From UBA5734 sp964528645 (lineage in GTDB: Bacteria > Bacillota > Clostridia > Saccharofermentanales > UBA5734): a DNA stretch of 32,105 nt. The position numbers and the translations under genes were made by a program. The stretch lies in assembly GCA_964528645.1 (NCBI GenBank), contig CAZGSR010000032.1:1-32105 (forward strand). The letters run 5' to 3'. The notes under the pieces were generated by a model. The model was not told where the DNA came from. It ran no database searches and saw only the letters and a program-made list of their open reading frames with translations. Shown one piece after another: positions 1 to 8,272 of the stretch. Within the stretch, counting starts at the first letter, position 1; each line of letters begins with the position of its first letter.

Positions 1-20
1 AGCGTCTACGCTACTTTTTT
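1..20. terminator. possible terminator cut by the window edge
   Basis: The first twelve bases form AGCGT-CT-ACGCT, followed by ACTTTTTT. This could be the right half of a longer hairpin whose left part lies outside the window. It sits just past the end of the nadD-yqeK gene, where an operon end is expected. The visible stem has only five pairs and a two-base loop, so the call is weak. Confidence 0.25.
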
Positions 21-53
21 CTCATTTAGTACTTGACTTCATATAGTCAGTCT

Positions 54-1298
54 TTATTGTTCCAGGGTCAGCCTGGCTTCTGGCTTGTCCGGTGCAGCCG
101 GATGGCAGGTCGGTATTCCCAGTTTTTCCAATGCTGCCTGGGCATAGGGATGGGACGGCTTGTTTTCGCGCTCGAGGAACGCTTCGACTTCAACCAGGCA
201 CAAGCGCATGGCTTGGACCAGATTGGTTTCAGCTGCTTCGCGGATGGCCTCAAGATTGTGGTATGTCCGTGCCGGTTCGACCTTGTCTGCGACATATATC
301 AGCAGATCCAGGTCCGACATGTCACCATTACCCGTGGTATGGTAATGGATGGCCCTCAGGATTTCAGGATCTTCGATGCCAAACTGGTGGCGGGCCAGCC
401 AGGCACCGGCCGGTCCATGGGCCAGGGCTGGCTCTAATAATTCCGGGTCTCCGGCCAGTCGGGCATAGTGCAGCACCGTGTGAGCCTCGAGGCACTTGGC
501 ACAATCATGCATCAGGCCGGCAATGCCAGCTTTTTCGACCGACACACCATGCTTGTTGGCCAGATGCATGGCGTAGCGCATGACATTGAGCGAATGGAGC
601 AGCCTCTTGTGGTTGAGCAAAGGTCTGACCTGGCATTCATAATCCGCCAGTTGATGCCAGACTGCAGGATCAACCCGGGCCAATTCTTCATCATAGCCGT
701 ACAAGTCATGTCGTGTGATCAAAGCGGCAACGCGTTCCGGAATCTTTCCCGTGTCAAGGTCTCCCCGGACTGCGGCTTCCCGGACTTCGGTCGCTGAAAG
801 CTCAAGCATGGGAGCTGTGAGAAAATCGATCCGGGCTGAAAAGTCCCGGCGCAGCTGTTCGGCCTGTTCTATTGCAGCCTGCTGGCCGATGCCACCGCGA
901 TGGGCGATCAACACATCGGCCGAGCTTAGAATGATCTCAGGCAAACGCCACGTTGGCAAGTCAAACAAGACATCCGAGCCATAAACAAGGACAATTTGAT
1001 CTTCAGGCGCCATTTGCCCGCGCAACAAAGCCAGTGTGTCTACGGTATAAGAACGGCCCGGTCGCCTGATCTCCAGATCAGACACCTCGACCTGGGAGAG
1101 GTCAGAGACACCGCGCAGAGCCATTTCAAAACGATAGCCAGCAGCGGAGACTTTCACTTTCGTTTTGTGTGGCTGCTGTCCGGCCACCATCAAAACCACC
1201 CGGTCGACCTGGCCAGATGTCAAGACTGCTTCGACCAGCCTGCGATGACCGTTGTGGAAGGGATCAAATGTCCCTCCGATCAAGCCGATTCTGGTCAC
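54..1298 (-). CDS. nadD-yqeK: NadD-YqeK fusion: nicotinate-nucleotide adenylyltransferase + HD-domain phosphohydrolase
   Basis: The N-terminal half (about residues 1-200) is a NadD nucleotidyltransferase, which adenylates nicotinate mononucleotide in NAD synthesis. It has the GGTFDPFHNGH signature at residues 8-18 and an LSATEVR motif at 167-173 (family ISST-R). The C-terminal half (about 215-395) is a YqeK-type HD hydrolase, a family shown to cleave diadenosine tetraphosphate symmetrically. Candidate metal ligands are His236, His264-Asp265, His294, His318 and Asp338. In most Bacillota these are two adjacent genes; here they form one 414-residue frame with no internal stop. The start is GTG and overlaps the purD stop by four bases (GTGA), so translation is probably coupled and the gene is the last of the pur operon. 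Both halves keep their motifs, so both activities are expected. Confidence 0.9.
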   Translation of the reverse strand: MTRIGLIGGTFDPFHNGHRRLVEAVLTSGQVDRVVLMVAGQQPHKTKVKVSAAGYRFEMALRGVSDLSQVEVSDLEIRRPGRSYTVDTLALLRGQMAPEDQIVLVYGSDVLFDLPTWRLPEIILSSADVLIAHRGGIGQQAAIEQAEQLRRDFSARIDFLTAPMLELSATEVREAAVRGDLDTGKIPERVAALITRHDLYGYDEELARVDPAVWHQLADYECQVRPLLNHKRLLHSLNVMRYAMHLANKHGVSVEKAGIAGLMHDCAKCLEAHTVLHYARLAGDPELLEPALAHGPAGAWLARHQFGIEDPEILRAIHYHTTGNGDMSDLDLLIYVADKVEPARTYHNLEAIREAAETNLVQAMRLCLVEVEAFLERENKPSHPYAQAALEKLGIPTCHPAAPDKPEARLTLEQ

Positions 1299-2545
1299 GT
1301 GCGGCCAATGTCCCTGCGATAATGGACCTTGTCGAAATGGATCCTGGCGACATCCTGGTACGCCTGGCTGATGGCACCCTCGAGTGTGTCAGACACAGCA
1401 GTCACACCCAGGACGCGGCCACCGGCAGTCACGATGGTTGCACCATCCTGCCGAGTTCCAGCATGGAAAACGAGACTTTCCGTGACCGAATCCAGCCCGG
1501 AAATCGGATACCCCGTTTCATAGGCACCCGGATATCCACCCGAAGCCAGAACGACACAACACGCGTTGCGATCCTGCCAGCGGATATCGATCTGGTCGAG
1601 ACGCCCGTCCAACACGGCAAGACAGATGTCTACCAGGTCGGTTTCCAGAAGTGGCAGCACGACTTGTGCTTCCGGATCACCAAAGCGGGCATTGTACTCG
1701 ATCACTTTCGGCCCTGATGGCGTCAGCATGAGGCCGAAGTAGATGACTCCCTTGAATGGGCAGCCTTCAGCAGCCATGGCATCAATCGTGGGCTGGAAAA
1801 TGGTTGTCAGCATCTGCTCCTGGTCTTGTGCCGAGAGGCGAGCACCTGGTGCTATTGTCCCCATCCCACCGGTATTGGGACCCTGGTCATGGTCAAAGGC
1901 GCGCTTGTGGTCCCGGGAAGACACCATCGGCACAACCGTTTGACCGTCGGCGAAAGCCAGGACTGTCAATTCCGGGCCGGTCAGGAAGGACTCGATGACC
2001 ACACGGCTGCCCGCCTGGCCAAACGCATTCCCCTCCAGCATGTCACGCACGGCCTGTTCGGCCTCCAGCTGCGTCTGGGCGATGATGACGCCCTTGCCCA
2101 GGGCAAGTCCATCAGCCTTGATGACAATGGGCAGGTCGCAGCTATTGAGGTGGGCCAATGCCGGTTCGACAGAATCGAACACAGCATAGTCAGCCGTCGG
2201 GATCTGATAGCGGCGCATCAGGTCCTTGGCGAAAGACTTGCTGGCTTCGATCCGTGCCGCCGCCCGGGAAGGTCCAAACGCCCGGATACCAGCCTGTTGC
2301 AAGGCATCGACCATGCCCAGTGCCAGCGGATCATCCGGTGCGACAAAGACCAGGTCGATGGCCTCTGTTACGGCAAACCGGACCATTGCGTCCAAGTCAG
2401 TCGCCTTGATCGGGACACAGGTGGCAATCTGGGCAATCCCGGCGTTGCCGGGGGCGCAATAGAGGGTATCCACCTGCGGGCTCTGGCTGAATTTCCAGGC
2501 GATGGCATGTTCGCGTCCGCCACCGCCGACGATCAGTAATTTCAT
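1295..2545 (-). CDS. purD: phosphoribosylamine--glycine ligase (GAR synthetase)
   Basis: PurD joins glycine to phosphoribosylamine using ATP, the second step of de novo purine synthesis in the cytosol. The 416-residue length is normal for the family. The N-terminal motif VGGGGREHAIAWK (residues 6-18) is diagnostic. The ATP-grasp core includes IKADGLALGKGV and the GPNTGGMGTIAPG loop, followed by NARFGDPEAQ, which carries metal-binding residues. The gene follows purH after a 66-base gap and overlaps nadD-yqeK by four bases. Its ribosome binding site (AAGGAG) is about 13 bases from ATG, longer than usual, and lies in a small hairpin described separately. Confidence 0.97.
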   Translation of the reverse strand: MKLLIVGGGGREHAIAWKFSQSPQVDTLYCAPGNAGIAQIATCVPIKATDLDAMVRFAVTEAIDLVFVAPDDPLALGMVDALQQAGIRAFGPSRAAARIEASKSFAKDLMRRYQIPTADYAVFDSVEPALAHLNSCDLPIVIKADGLALGKGVIIAQTQLEAEQAVRDMLEGNAFGQAGSRVVIESFLTGPELTVLAFADGQTVVPMVSSRDHKRAFDHDQGPNTGGMGTIAPGARLSAQDQEQMLTTIFQPTIDAMAAEGCPFKGVIYFGLMLTPSGPKVIEYNARFGDPEAQVVLPLLETDLVDICLAVLDGRLDQIDIRWQDRNACCVVLASGGYPGAYETGYPISGLDSVTESLVFHAGTRQDGATIVTAGGRVLGVTAVSDTLEGAISQAYQDVARIHFDKVHYRRDIGRT

Positions 2546-2551
2546 GGCAAA

Positions 2552-2591
2552 AAGGATGCTCCTTGTTGGTGGTAGGGATTCAAGTGAATCC
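2552..2591 (-). promoter_or_regulatory. small hairpins in the purH-purD gap, one covering the purD ribosome binding site
   Basis: On the minus strand the gap contains GGATTC-ACTT-GAATCC (2576-2591), a six-pair hairpin, and then AAGGA-GCA-TCCTT (2552-2564), a five-pair hairpin that includes the Shine-Dalgarno bases of purD. A short T-run follows the second stem. They could lower purD translation, protect an mRNA end or cause weak termination. No function is shown. Confidence 0.3.
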
Positions 2592-2611
2592 GTCCGGTCC
2601 AGTTTCGTTAT

Positions 2612-4162
2612 TTAATGGCGGAAATGGCGCATGCCGGTGAAGGCCATTGGGATTTTGGCCTGGTTGCAGGCCTCGATCGACTCCTGGTCACGCATCGATC
2701 CGCCAGGCTGGATGATGGCTGCAATGCCTGCAGCGGCTGCGGCCTGGACTGTATCGGCAAAGGGGAAGAAAGCATCCGAGCCGAGAATGGATCCTTTGGC
2801 TTTCTCCCCGGCATTGGCAATGGCAATCCCGGCCGATGTGATCCGGTTGGGTTGACCTGGCCCGATGCCGACTGTCTGACGATTCTTGACCAGGACGATC
2901 GCGTTGGATTTGACGTGCTTGACCACTTTCATGGCAAACACCAGATCCTCTTTGTCATCGTCCGATGGCTGTGCTTCGGTCACAACCGTATACCCTGCTT
3001 CAGGCAACACCTGGGTGTCCTGGTCCTGGACCAGCAGGCCGCCGTAAACATGCTTGATCATCTGTTCGCCTGCTGCGATCGGTTCTGCCACGGCCGGCAA
3101 TTTCAAGAGGCGCAGGTTTTTCTTTTTCTGGAGAATCTCCAGGGCATCGGCTGCATAGTCCGGAGCCACGATGACCTCGAGGAAGATCTCTTTCATCTGG
3201 TCGGCCACATCTGCAGTGACGGTCCGGTTCAAGGCTACGATCCCACCGAAAATGGAAACTGTATCCGCTTCGTAGGCTTTCGTCCAGGCTTCCAGCAAGG
3301 TATCCGCACTGCCAACACCGCAAGGGTTGGCATGCTTGATGGCAACAACGGTCGGTTCGGAGAATTCCTTGAGCAGGGCGATGGCCGCATCGGTATCGGC
3401 AATGTTGTTGTACGACAATTCCTTGCCACCCAGTTGCTCAGCTTCAGTCAGGGATCCCGCCTTGGGCAGGGCTTCGCGATAGAAAGAGGCACTCTGATGC
3501 GGGTTCTCACCATAGCGCAGGCTGCTCACCCGCTCATACGTCAAGGTCAGCTGCTCGGGCAAACCAGACAAGGCCTTGTCACTAGCGCTCTGGAAATACT
3601 GGGCGATCAGGGCGTCGTAAGCAGCTGTATGCTCGAAGACTTTACGGGCCAGTCCAAAACGCGTTTCCAGCGTTGTGCTGCCAGTGGATTCGAGTTCCCC
3701 GAGTACTTTGGCATAATCAGCTGGATCGACCAGGACCGTGACGTCATGGTGATTCTTGGCAGCAGCACGCAACATGCTCGGGCCGCCAATGTCGATGTTT
3801 TCGATGCATTCTTCCGGAGTGGCACCGGGTTTCATCACCGTCTGTTTGAAGGGATAGAGATTGATGATGACCAGGTCAATTGGTTCAATGCCAAGCCTGG
3901 CAATGGTTTCCATATGCTCGGCATTATCGCGGATGGCCAGGATACCGCCATGGATTTTGGGATGCAAGGTCTTGACACGTCCATCGAGACATTCGGGAAA
4001 ACCAGTCACATCGGACACGTTAGTGACTGGGATGCCAGCCCTGACCAATGCAGTGGCTGTCCCGCCGGTAGAAAGCAGTTCAATACCAAGCTGGTTCAGT
4101 CTGGTGGCCAGTTCAATCAGGCCGGTTTTGTCTGAGACACTGAGCAGGGCGCGTTTCATCAT
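2612..4162 (-). CDS. purH: bifunctional AICAR transformylase / IMP cyclohydrolase
   Basis: PurH carries out the last two steps to IMP: formyl transfer to AICAR from 10-formyl-tetrahydrofolate, then ring closure. The IMP cyclohydrolase domain comes first, with the opening KRALLSVSDKTGL and LDGRVKTLHPKIHGG. The transformylase follows, with RYGENPHQ at about residues 216-223 and the catalytic KHANPCG at about 276-282. The frame can be read further upstream to 4183, but GGAGG lies at 4171-4175, inside that extension and eight bases from the ATG at 4162. That ATG (MMKRALL) is therefore taken as the start, giving 516 residues. It follows purN after 43 bases. Confidence 0.97.
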   Translation of the reverse strand: MMKRALLSVSDKTGLIELATRLNQLGIELLSTGGTATALVRAGIPVTNVSDVTGFPECLDGRVKTLHPKIHGGILAIRDNAEHMETIARLGIEPIDLVIINLYPFKQTVMKPGATPEECIENIDIGGPSMLRAAAKNHHDVTVLVDPADYAKVLGELESTGSTTLETRFGLARKVFEHTAAYDALIAQYFQSASDKALSGLPEQLTLTYERVSSLRYGENPHQSASFYREALPKAGSLTEAEQLGGKELSYNNIADTDAAIALLKEFSEPTVVAIKHANPCGVGSADTLLEAWTKAYEADTVSIFGGIVALNRTVTADVADQMKEIFLEVIVAPDYAADALEILQKKKNLRLLKLPAVAEPIAAGEQMIKHVYGGLLVQDQDTQVLPEAGYTVVTEAQPSDDDKEDLVFAMKVVKHVKSNAIVLVKNRQTVGIGPGQPNRITSAGIAIANAGEKAKGSILGSDAFFPFADTVQAAAAAGIAAIIQPGGSMRDQESIEACNQAKIPMAFTGMRHFRH

Positions 4163-4205
4163 TTTAGTAACCTCCAAATGCATGAACGTAAATGTGGATT
4201 GTTTC

Positions 4206-4841
4206 CTAGGACTGGATGGGGGTAATCTGGGTACGGCGGCCTGTGATCAGGACGCGGCCAGATGCAATCAGGGCGATGGCCTGGGGTAAGATCACTTGTT
4301 CCGCCTCGATCATGATCCGCTGCTGCAAATCCTCTGGTGTATCTCCCTCCAGGATGTCAACCGCTTTTTGCAGCAGGATGGGGCCTTCGTCATACTGTTC
4401 GTCCACAAAATGGACGGTGGCTCCAGACACTTTGACCCCATAAGCCAGGGCCGCCTGGTGTGGTTTGATGCCATACAGGCCAGGACCACAGAAAGCCGGG
4501 ATCAGGGATGGATGGATGTTGATGATTCTGTTACGGTAAGCAGCCACGACACCCGGACCAAGCAAGCTCAGAAATCCTGCCAGGACGACCAGGTCAATCG
4601 CATAAGGCTGCAAAGCAGCAAGAATGGCCTGATCATAGGCGTCCAGATCCGGATAATCCTTGCGCGAGATCACGAGACAAGGGATTTTGGCACGTTCCGC
4701 CCGGATTTGGGCATAGGTGCCTGGCTTGGAGGCCAGCACACAAGAGATGGAAACACCCGGGAGATGACCAGCAGCAATCTGGTCCAGGATGGCCTGCAGA
4801 TTCGTACCGCCGCCAGAAACAAAAATGGCCAGTTTAAACAT
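4206..4841 (-). CDS. purN: phosphoribosylglycinamide formyltransferase
   Basis: PurN transfers a formyl group from 10-formyl-tetrahydrofolate to GAR, the third purine step. The protein begins with KLAIFVSGGGTNLQAI, the phosphate-binding loop of the family. The catalytic residues are visible as Asn108 and His110 in NIHPSLIPAF and as Asp151 in the DEGPI motif. The open frame extends upstream to 4880, but that would run into the end of purF. The ATG at 4841 is eight bases after the purF stop and has an AAGG element upstream. The resulting 211 residues match the usual PurN length. The normal neighbour purM, expected between purF and purN in many Clostridia, is missing. Confidence 0.95.
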   Translation of the reverse strand: MFKLAIFVSGGGTNLQAILDQIAAGHLPGVSISCVLASKPGTYAQIRAERAKIPCLVISRKDYPDLDAYDQAILAALQPYAIDLVVLAGFLSLLGPGVVAAYRNRIINIHPSLIPAFCGPGLYGIKPHQAALAYGVKVSGATVHFVDEQYDEGPILLQKAVDILEGDTPEDLQQRIMIEAEQVILPQAIALIASGRVLITGRRTQITPIQS

Positions 4842-4849
4842 CTGTGCGC

Positions 4850-6283
4850 TTACCTTGCTTCCTGCCGGCCAAAAAACCAATCTGCTTCAATGTGCCGGAT
4901 GCTGGCAGCTATGGCATCTGAAGGGGCAACCGGATAATGCCCTGTAAAACAGGCTGAGCAGCTGGTGCCTGGATCGCCACAGGCGACCTGAAGGCCCGAA
5001 AGGCTCAAAAATTGCAGGCTATCTGCTCCGATGTGCTCTGTCAGTTGCTCCAGGTTCATTTCACAGGCGGACAGGTCATGCTGTCCAGGTGTATCAATCC
5101 CATAAAGGCAGGGATATTGCAGGGGTGGTGAGGCGACACGCATGTGGACAGCCCGGGCTCCGGCCTGGCGCAGCAGGCTGATCACCCGGCGTGTCGTGGT
5201 CCCGCGGACAATCGAGTCATCGACCAGAACAATGGACTTGCCCTGGACCGCGTCCACCAGGGCGGTGAATTTCAAATCAACCAGCCACTCCCGCTTCATC
5301 TGGTCCGCGTGCAGGAACGTGCGGCCCACATAGCGGTTTTTCAGCAAACCGCTGCCGTGCTGGATGTCCAGGGCTTCTGCGTATCCTATCGAGGCGGCCA
5401 GTCCTGAATCAGGTGCACCAATGACCAGGTCTGCCGGACAGGGCTGCTCAAGTGCCAGCTGGCGGCCAGCGGCAGTGCGCGCAGCAAAGACATTCGTCCC
5501 GTCCAGAATGCTGTCCGGGCGGGCAAAGTAGACATATTCAAACAGGCAGGAGTGTCGGCTGGATGGTGCATCAGGCAATCGGGAGGTGACACCTGCTGCT
5601 GTCAGGCTGATGATCTCTCCCGGCTGGACATCCCTCAGGAATTGTCCACCAGTTGCATCGATCGCACAGCTTTCCGAAGCAAGCATGAAAATGCCATCCC
5701 GCTCGCCGAGAGCCAATGGCCTGATTCCATGCGGATCCCTGACGCCAACCACCCGGTCAGCGGTCATCAGGACCAGGGCGTATGCACCTTGAAGTTCGGA
5801 TTGCATGGCCAAAAGCGACGCTTCCAAGTTGTCTTCCAGGACCTGGTGTCGTGCCAGGAGCGCAAGGATGATTTCGGAATCAGCCCGCGACTGGAAAATG
5901 GCCCCCTGTTCCTGCAGCTGGCTGCGCAACTGGGCGGCATTCGTCAAGGCGCCATTGAAGGCCAGGGCGATCTGTCCCCGGCGCGACTTGATCAGCATGG
6001 GCTGGGCGGCTTCCAGGCTCTGGTCTAAGGGCGAGGGATATCGAACATGACCGATGCTGGCGTGTCCCTTCAAGACCTGGATGGCCATTTCGTCAAATCC
6101 TTCAGTCACCAGGCCGCGCCGGCGCTGGCAGATCAATGTGCCAGACTGGTTGACGGCAATCCCGGAACTGTCTTCACCGCGATGCTGGAGGCTGAATAAG
6201 CCAAGGAATGCCAGGCGGGAGGCATCCTGGATCGTGCCGGCAGGATCGTAAACAGCAAATACGCCGCATTCATCATGTATCAT
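4850..6283 (-). CDS. purF: amidophosphoribosyltransferase, Fe-S type
   Basis: PurF makes phosphoribosylamine from PRPP and glutamine, the committed purine step. Cys6 in MIHDECGVF is the expected N-terminal nucleophile once a five-residue propeptide is removed, as in the Bacillus-type enzyme. The glutaminase domain covers about residues 6-235. The phosphoribosyltransferase part has the PRPP loop IVLVDDSIVRGTT at 351-363. Cys246, Cys392, Cys442 and Cys445 match the [4Fe-4S] ligands of the B. subtilis enzyme, whose cluster makes it oxygen-sensitive, which suits an anaerobe. The GGAG site lies seven to eight bases before ATG. It follows purE by 19 bases. Confidence 0.97.
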   Translation of the reverse strand: MIHDECGVFAVYDPAGTIQDASRLAFLGLFSLQHRGEDSSGIAVNQSGTLICQRRRGLVTEGFDEMAIQVLKGHASIGHVRYPSPLDQSLEAAQPMLIKSRRGQIALAFNGALTNAAQLRSQLQEQGAIFQSRADSEIILALLARHQVLEDNLEASLLAMQSELQGAYALVLMTADRVVGVRDPHGIRPLALGERDGIFMLASESCAIDATGGQFLRDVQPGEIISLTAAGVTSRLPDAPSSRHSCLFEYVYFARPDSILDGTNVFAARTAAGRQLALEQPCPADLVIGAPDSGLAASIGYAEALDIQHGSGLLKNRYVGRTFLHADQMKREWLVDLKFTALVDAVQGKSIVLVDDSIVRGTTTRRVISLLRQAGARAVHMRVASPPLQYPCLYGIDTPGQHDLSACEMNLEQLTEHIGADSLQFLSLSGLQVACGDPGTSCSACFTGHYPVAPSDAIAASIRHIEADWFFGRQEAR

Positions 6284-6302
6284 GTTCGATCTCCAAACGA
6301 TG

Positions 6303-6803
6303 TCACAGGCTTTTTAGTTTCTCCTGGAGGCGCTGGTTGCGTTTGTCAACCGCATCAGCCAGTCCAGATTTGTGGGTAGCCAGCTTGGCGGCCAGTTCAG
6401 GCTCACCGAGGCTGAGCATCTGGACGGCCAGAATGGCTGCGTTGGCTGCGCCATCGATGGCAACCGTTGCCACAGGAATGCCGCTAGGCATCTGGACAAT
6501 GGCATACAGGGCATCCAGTCCATTTAAGGCACCACCATGGATGGGGACTCCGATCACAGGTAAGATCGTCATGGCAGCCAAGACGCCAGGCAAATGAGCG
6601 GCCAGCCCAGCAGCTGCAATGATGACACCGTAGCCTTCGTCCGCTGCGGATTTGGCTAGTTCAGCAGCCCTGTCCGGGGTGCGGTGGGCAGAACACACTG
6701 TGGCATCAAAGGTCACGCCGAAATCACGCAAGGTTTTGAAACAGGCCTCCATGACGGGGTAATCCGAATCAGATCCCATGACCACAAGCACTTTTCTGGG
6801 CAT
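6303..6803 (-). CDS. purE: N5-carboxyaminoimidazole ribonucleotide mutase, class I
   Basis: Class I PurE moves the carboxyl group of N5-CAIR to C4, giving CAIR. The signature VVMGSDSDYPVM (residues 7-18) and SAHRTP (38-43, with catalytic His40) are clear, and 166 residues is the normal bacterial length. Class I enzymes normally need PurK to make N5-CAIR; no purK is in this window. This is the first gene of the pur operon. It has GGAGG before ATG and a 93-base upstream gap with a candidate promoter and operator. Confidence 0.97.
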   Translation of the reverse strand: MPRKVLVVMGSDSDYPVMEACFKTLRDFGVTFDATVCSAHRTPDRAAELAKSAADEGYGVIIAAAGLAAHLPGVLAAMTILPVIGVPIHGGALNGLDALYAIVQMPSGIPVATVAIDGAANAAILAVQMLSLGEPELAAKLATHKSGLADAVDKRNQRLQEKLKSL

Positions 6804-6854
6804 TTCGTATCCTCCACTCTATCAGGCAAATCGAGATGCATCGGGTGTAATCGT

Positions 6855-6866
6855 GCGATAAATCGC
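6855..6866. promoter_or_regulatory. inverted repeat at the expected pur transcription start
   Basis: The sequence GCGAT-AA-ATCGC is a perfect 5+2+5 inverted repeat. It lies just downstream of the candidate purE -10 box, where the +1 base is expected, so it is placed like a repressor operator. It does not resemble the PurR boxes known from Bacillus or E. coli. Confidence 0.3.
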
Positions 6867-6870
6867 TTCA

Positions 6871-6900
6871 AGTTTAACAAGGGGTCTATAGGTTCGTCAA
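6871..6900 (-). promoter_or_regulatory. candidate promoter of the pur operon
   Basis: On the minus strand TTGACG (6895-6900, five of six consensus bases) overlaps the larC stop codon. It is followed after 18 bases by TAAACT (6871-6876, four of six). It would start transcription near 6864 and drive purE-F-N-H-D-nadD. No clear terminator lies between larC and this site, so read-through from the lar operon is also possible. Confidence 0.4.
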
Positions 6901-8267
6901 ACCAGTCCGTCCATGGTCTTCCTGATCCGGTGATTGGCCTCATCCAGGCTGATCTGATGATGACGGGCCAATTCCGCCACATCCTCATATTCCGGGTAGG
7001 ACCGGCAGATATCCTGCCACTGGACGGACTTGATCCGGACGGACTGTCCCATTACTGTCACTGTCGAAAAGGTCCGGGTCATGACATGGCGGTCAATCCA
7101 CTCGCGCCGGATACCGATTGTGCCAGCGTGGGTGAACAAGAGGCGAACGGCATCCTTTTCCAGCTGGGGAGATATGACGACGGTCAGCAAGTGCCCCGGT
7201 CGATTCTTTTTCATCTGGAGCGGACTGAACGCCACATCATATACGCCTCGATCGATTAAAAGATCGACCAGGAAGCCAAGCTGCTCAGCTGTTGAGTTGT
7301 CGACATGACAGGACAGCAGGACGACTCGATCCATTTCGTCAGGTTCAAAGGTCTGCACGAGCGATTCGCTGCCAGACCTGTCACGCTCCAGCCCTGAATA
7401 GACCTGGTCCCTGGAACGCTCCGGATCGATTGACCCGCCGAGGATGACCCGCAGGGCATTGAGACGGCCAATCTCCCTCTGGCCAAAACCGTAGCCGGTT
7501 GCCAGCCGTTTCATCTGGGGCATGGCTCCGTAAGAATCAGTCAGCGATTTGACCAGGGCAAATCCAGTCGGCGTGACCAGTTCGGTCTGGCAGGTTCCGG
7601 TCACATAAGGGATGTCTGTGTTTTCCAGCATTTTCATGACAGCAGGCACAGGAACCGGCATGGCCCCGTGCTGGCAGACAATGGTTCCGGAGCCATCATG
7701 GAGCGGGGATGAGACAATCTGGTCGATCTTAAGGTAATCAAGCGCGATTGCAGCCCCGACGATGTCGACAATGGAATCGATCGCCCCCACTTCGTGGAAA
7801 TGGACCTGGTCAAGTGGCACCCCATGGACGGCTGCTTCAGCCTGGCCGATTTCGAGGAAAACCTTGAGGGCCAGCTGGCGTACCGTTTCTGGCAGCCGGG
7901 TTGTTTCAATCAGGTGACGGATGTCGCCATAGGTCCGGCCATGATGGTGATGGTCGTCGTGATTGTGATGATTGTGATCTTGGTGATGATCTTCATGATG
8001 ATGGTCTGCATGATGATGGTCGTGATGGTGATCGTGATCATGGTGATGGTGATGGTGATGGTCGGTCAGGTGCACCTGGAAGGAGGTTCCCTGGATGCCG
8101 CTTTTACTTGTCTTTTCAGCATGGAGGTGGTATTCACTTGCAAGACCGAGCTCCTGTAAACCTGTTTCGATCACTGACAACGGGACACCGATATCGATCA
8201 ATGCGCCGAGGAACATATCGCCGCTGATGCCGGAAAAACAGTCCAGGTAGAGGATTTTCTGATTCAT
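6897..8267 (-). CDS. larC: LarC, nickel insertion protein for the nickel-pincer nucleotide cofactor
   Basis: LarC is a CTP-dependent cyclometallase that inserts nickel into the pyridinium bis-thiocarboxylate mononucleotide to give the cofactor first found in lactate racemase. The N-terminus LYLDCFSGISGDMFLGAL (residues 6-23) is diagnostic, and the middle part contains HFHEVGAIDSIVDI. Residues 70-109 are extremely rich in histidine (27 of 40), resembling the metal-storage tails of HypB, SlyD and UreE. The 456-residue gene is one continuous frame; in Lactobacillus plantarum larC is split and joined by a programmed frameshift, which is not needed here. It starts five bases after larB. The His tract makes the DNA around 7940-8065 look like a low-complexity repeat. 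Confidence 0.93.
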   Translation of the reverse strand: MNQKILYLDCFSGISGDMFLGALIDIGVPLSVIETGLQELGLASEYHLHAEKTSKSGIQGTSFQVHLTDHHHHHHHDHDHHHDHHHADHHHEDHHQDHNHHNHDDHHHHGRTYGDIRHLIETTRLPETVRQLALKVFLEIGQAEAAVHGVPLDQVHFHEVGAIDSIVDIVGAAIALDYLKIDQIVSSPLHDGSGTIVCQHGAMPVPVPAVMKMLENTDIPYVTGTCQTELVTPTGFALVKSLTDSYGAMPQMKRLATGYGFGQREIGRLNALRVILGGSIDPERSRDQVYSGLERDRSGSESLVQTFEPDEMDRVVLLSCHVDNSTAEQLGFLVDLLIDRGVYDVAFSPLQMKKNRPGHLLTVVISPQLEKDAVRLLFTHAGTIGIRREWIDRHVMTRTFSTVTVMGQSVRIKSVQWQDICRSYPEYEDVAELARHHQISLDEANHRIRKTMDGLV

Positions 8268-8272
8268 GCGTT

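Noticed and set aside
2615..4135. 506-codon open frame on the plus strand
   Set aside because: It lies wholly opposite purH, has no recognisable domain and no convincing ribosome binding site; it is a shadow of the codon pattern of purH.
6804..6896. Purine riboswitch before purE
   Set aside because: The 93-base gap is short and lacks the conserved junction and loop sequences of the known purine riboswitch.
7940..8065. Tandem repeat or CRISPR-like array
   Set aside because: The ATGATGGTG-rich DNA is the coding sequence of the LarC histidine tract; there are no separated unique spacers.
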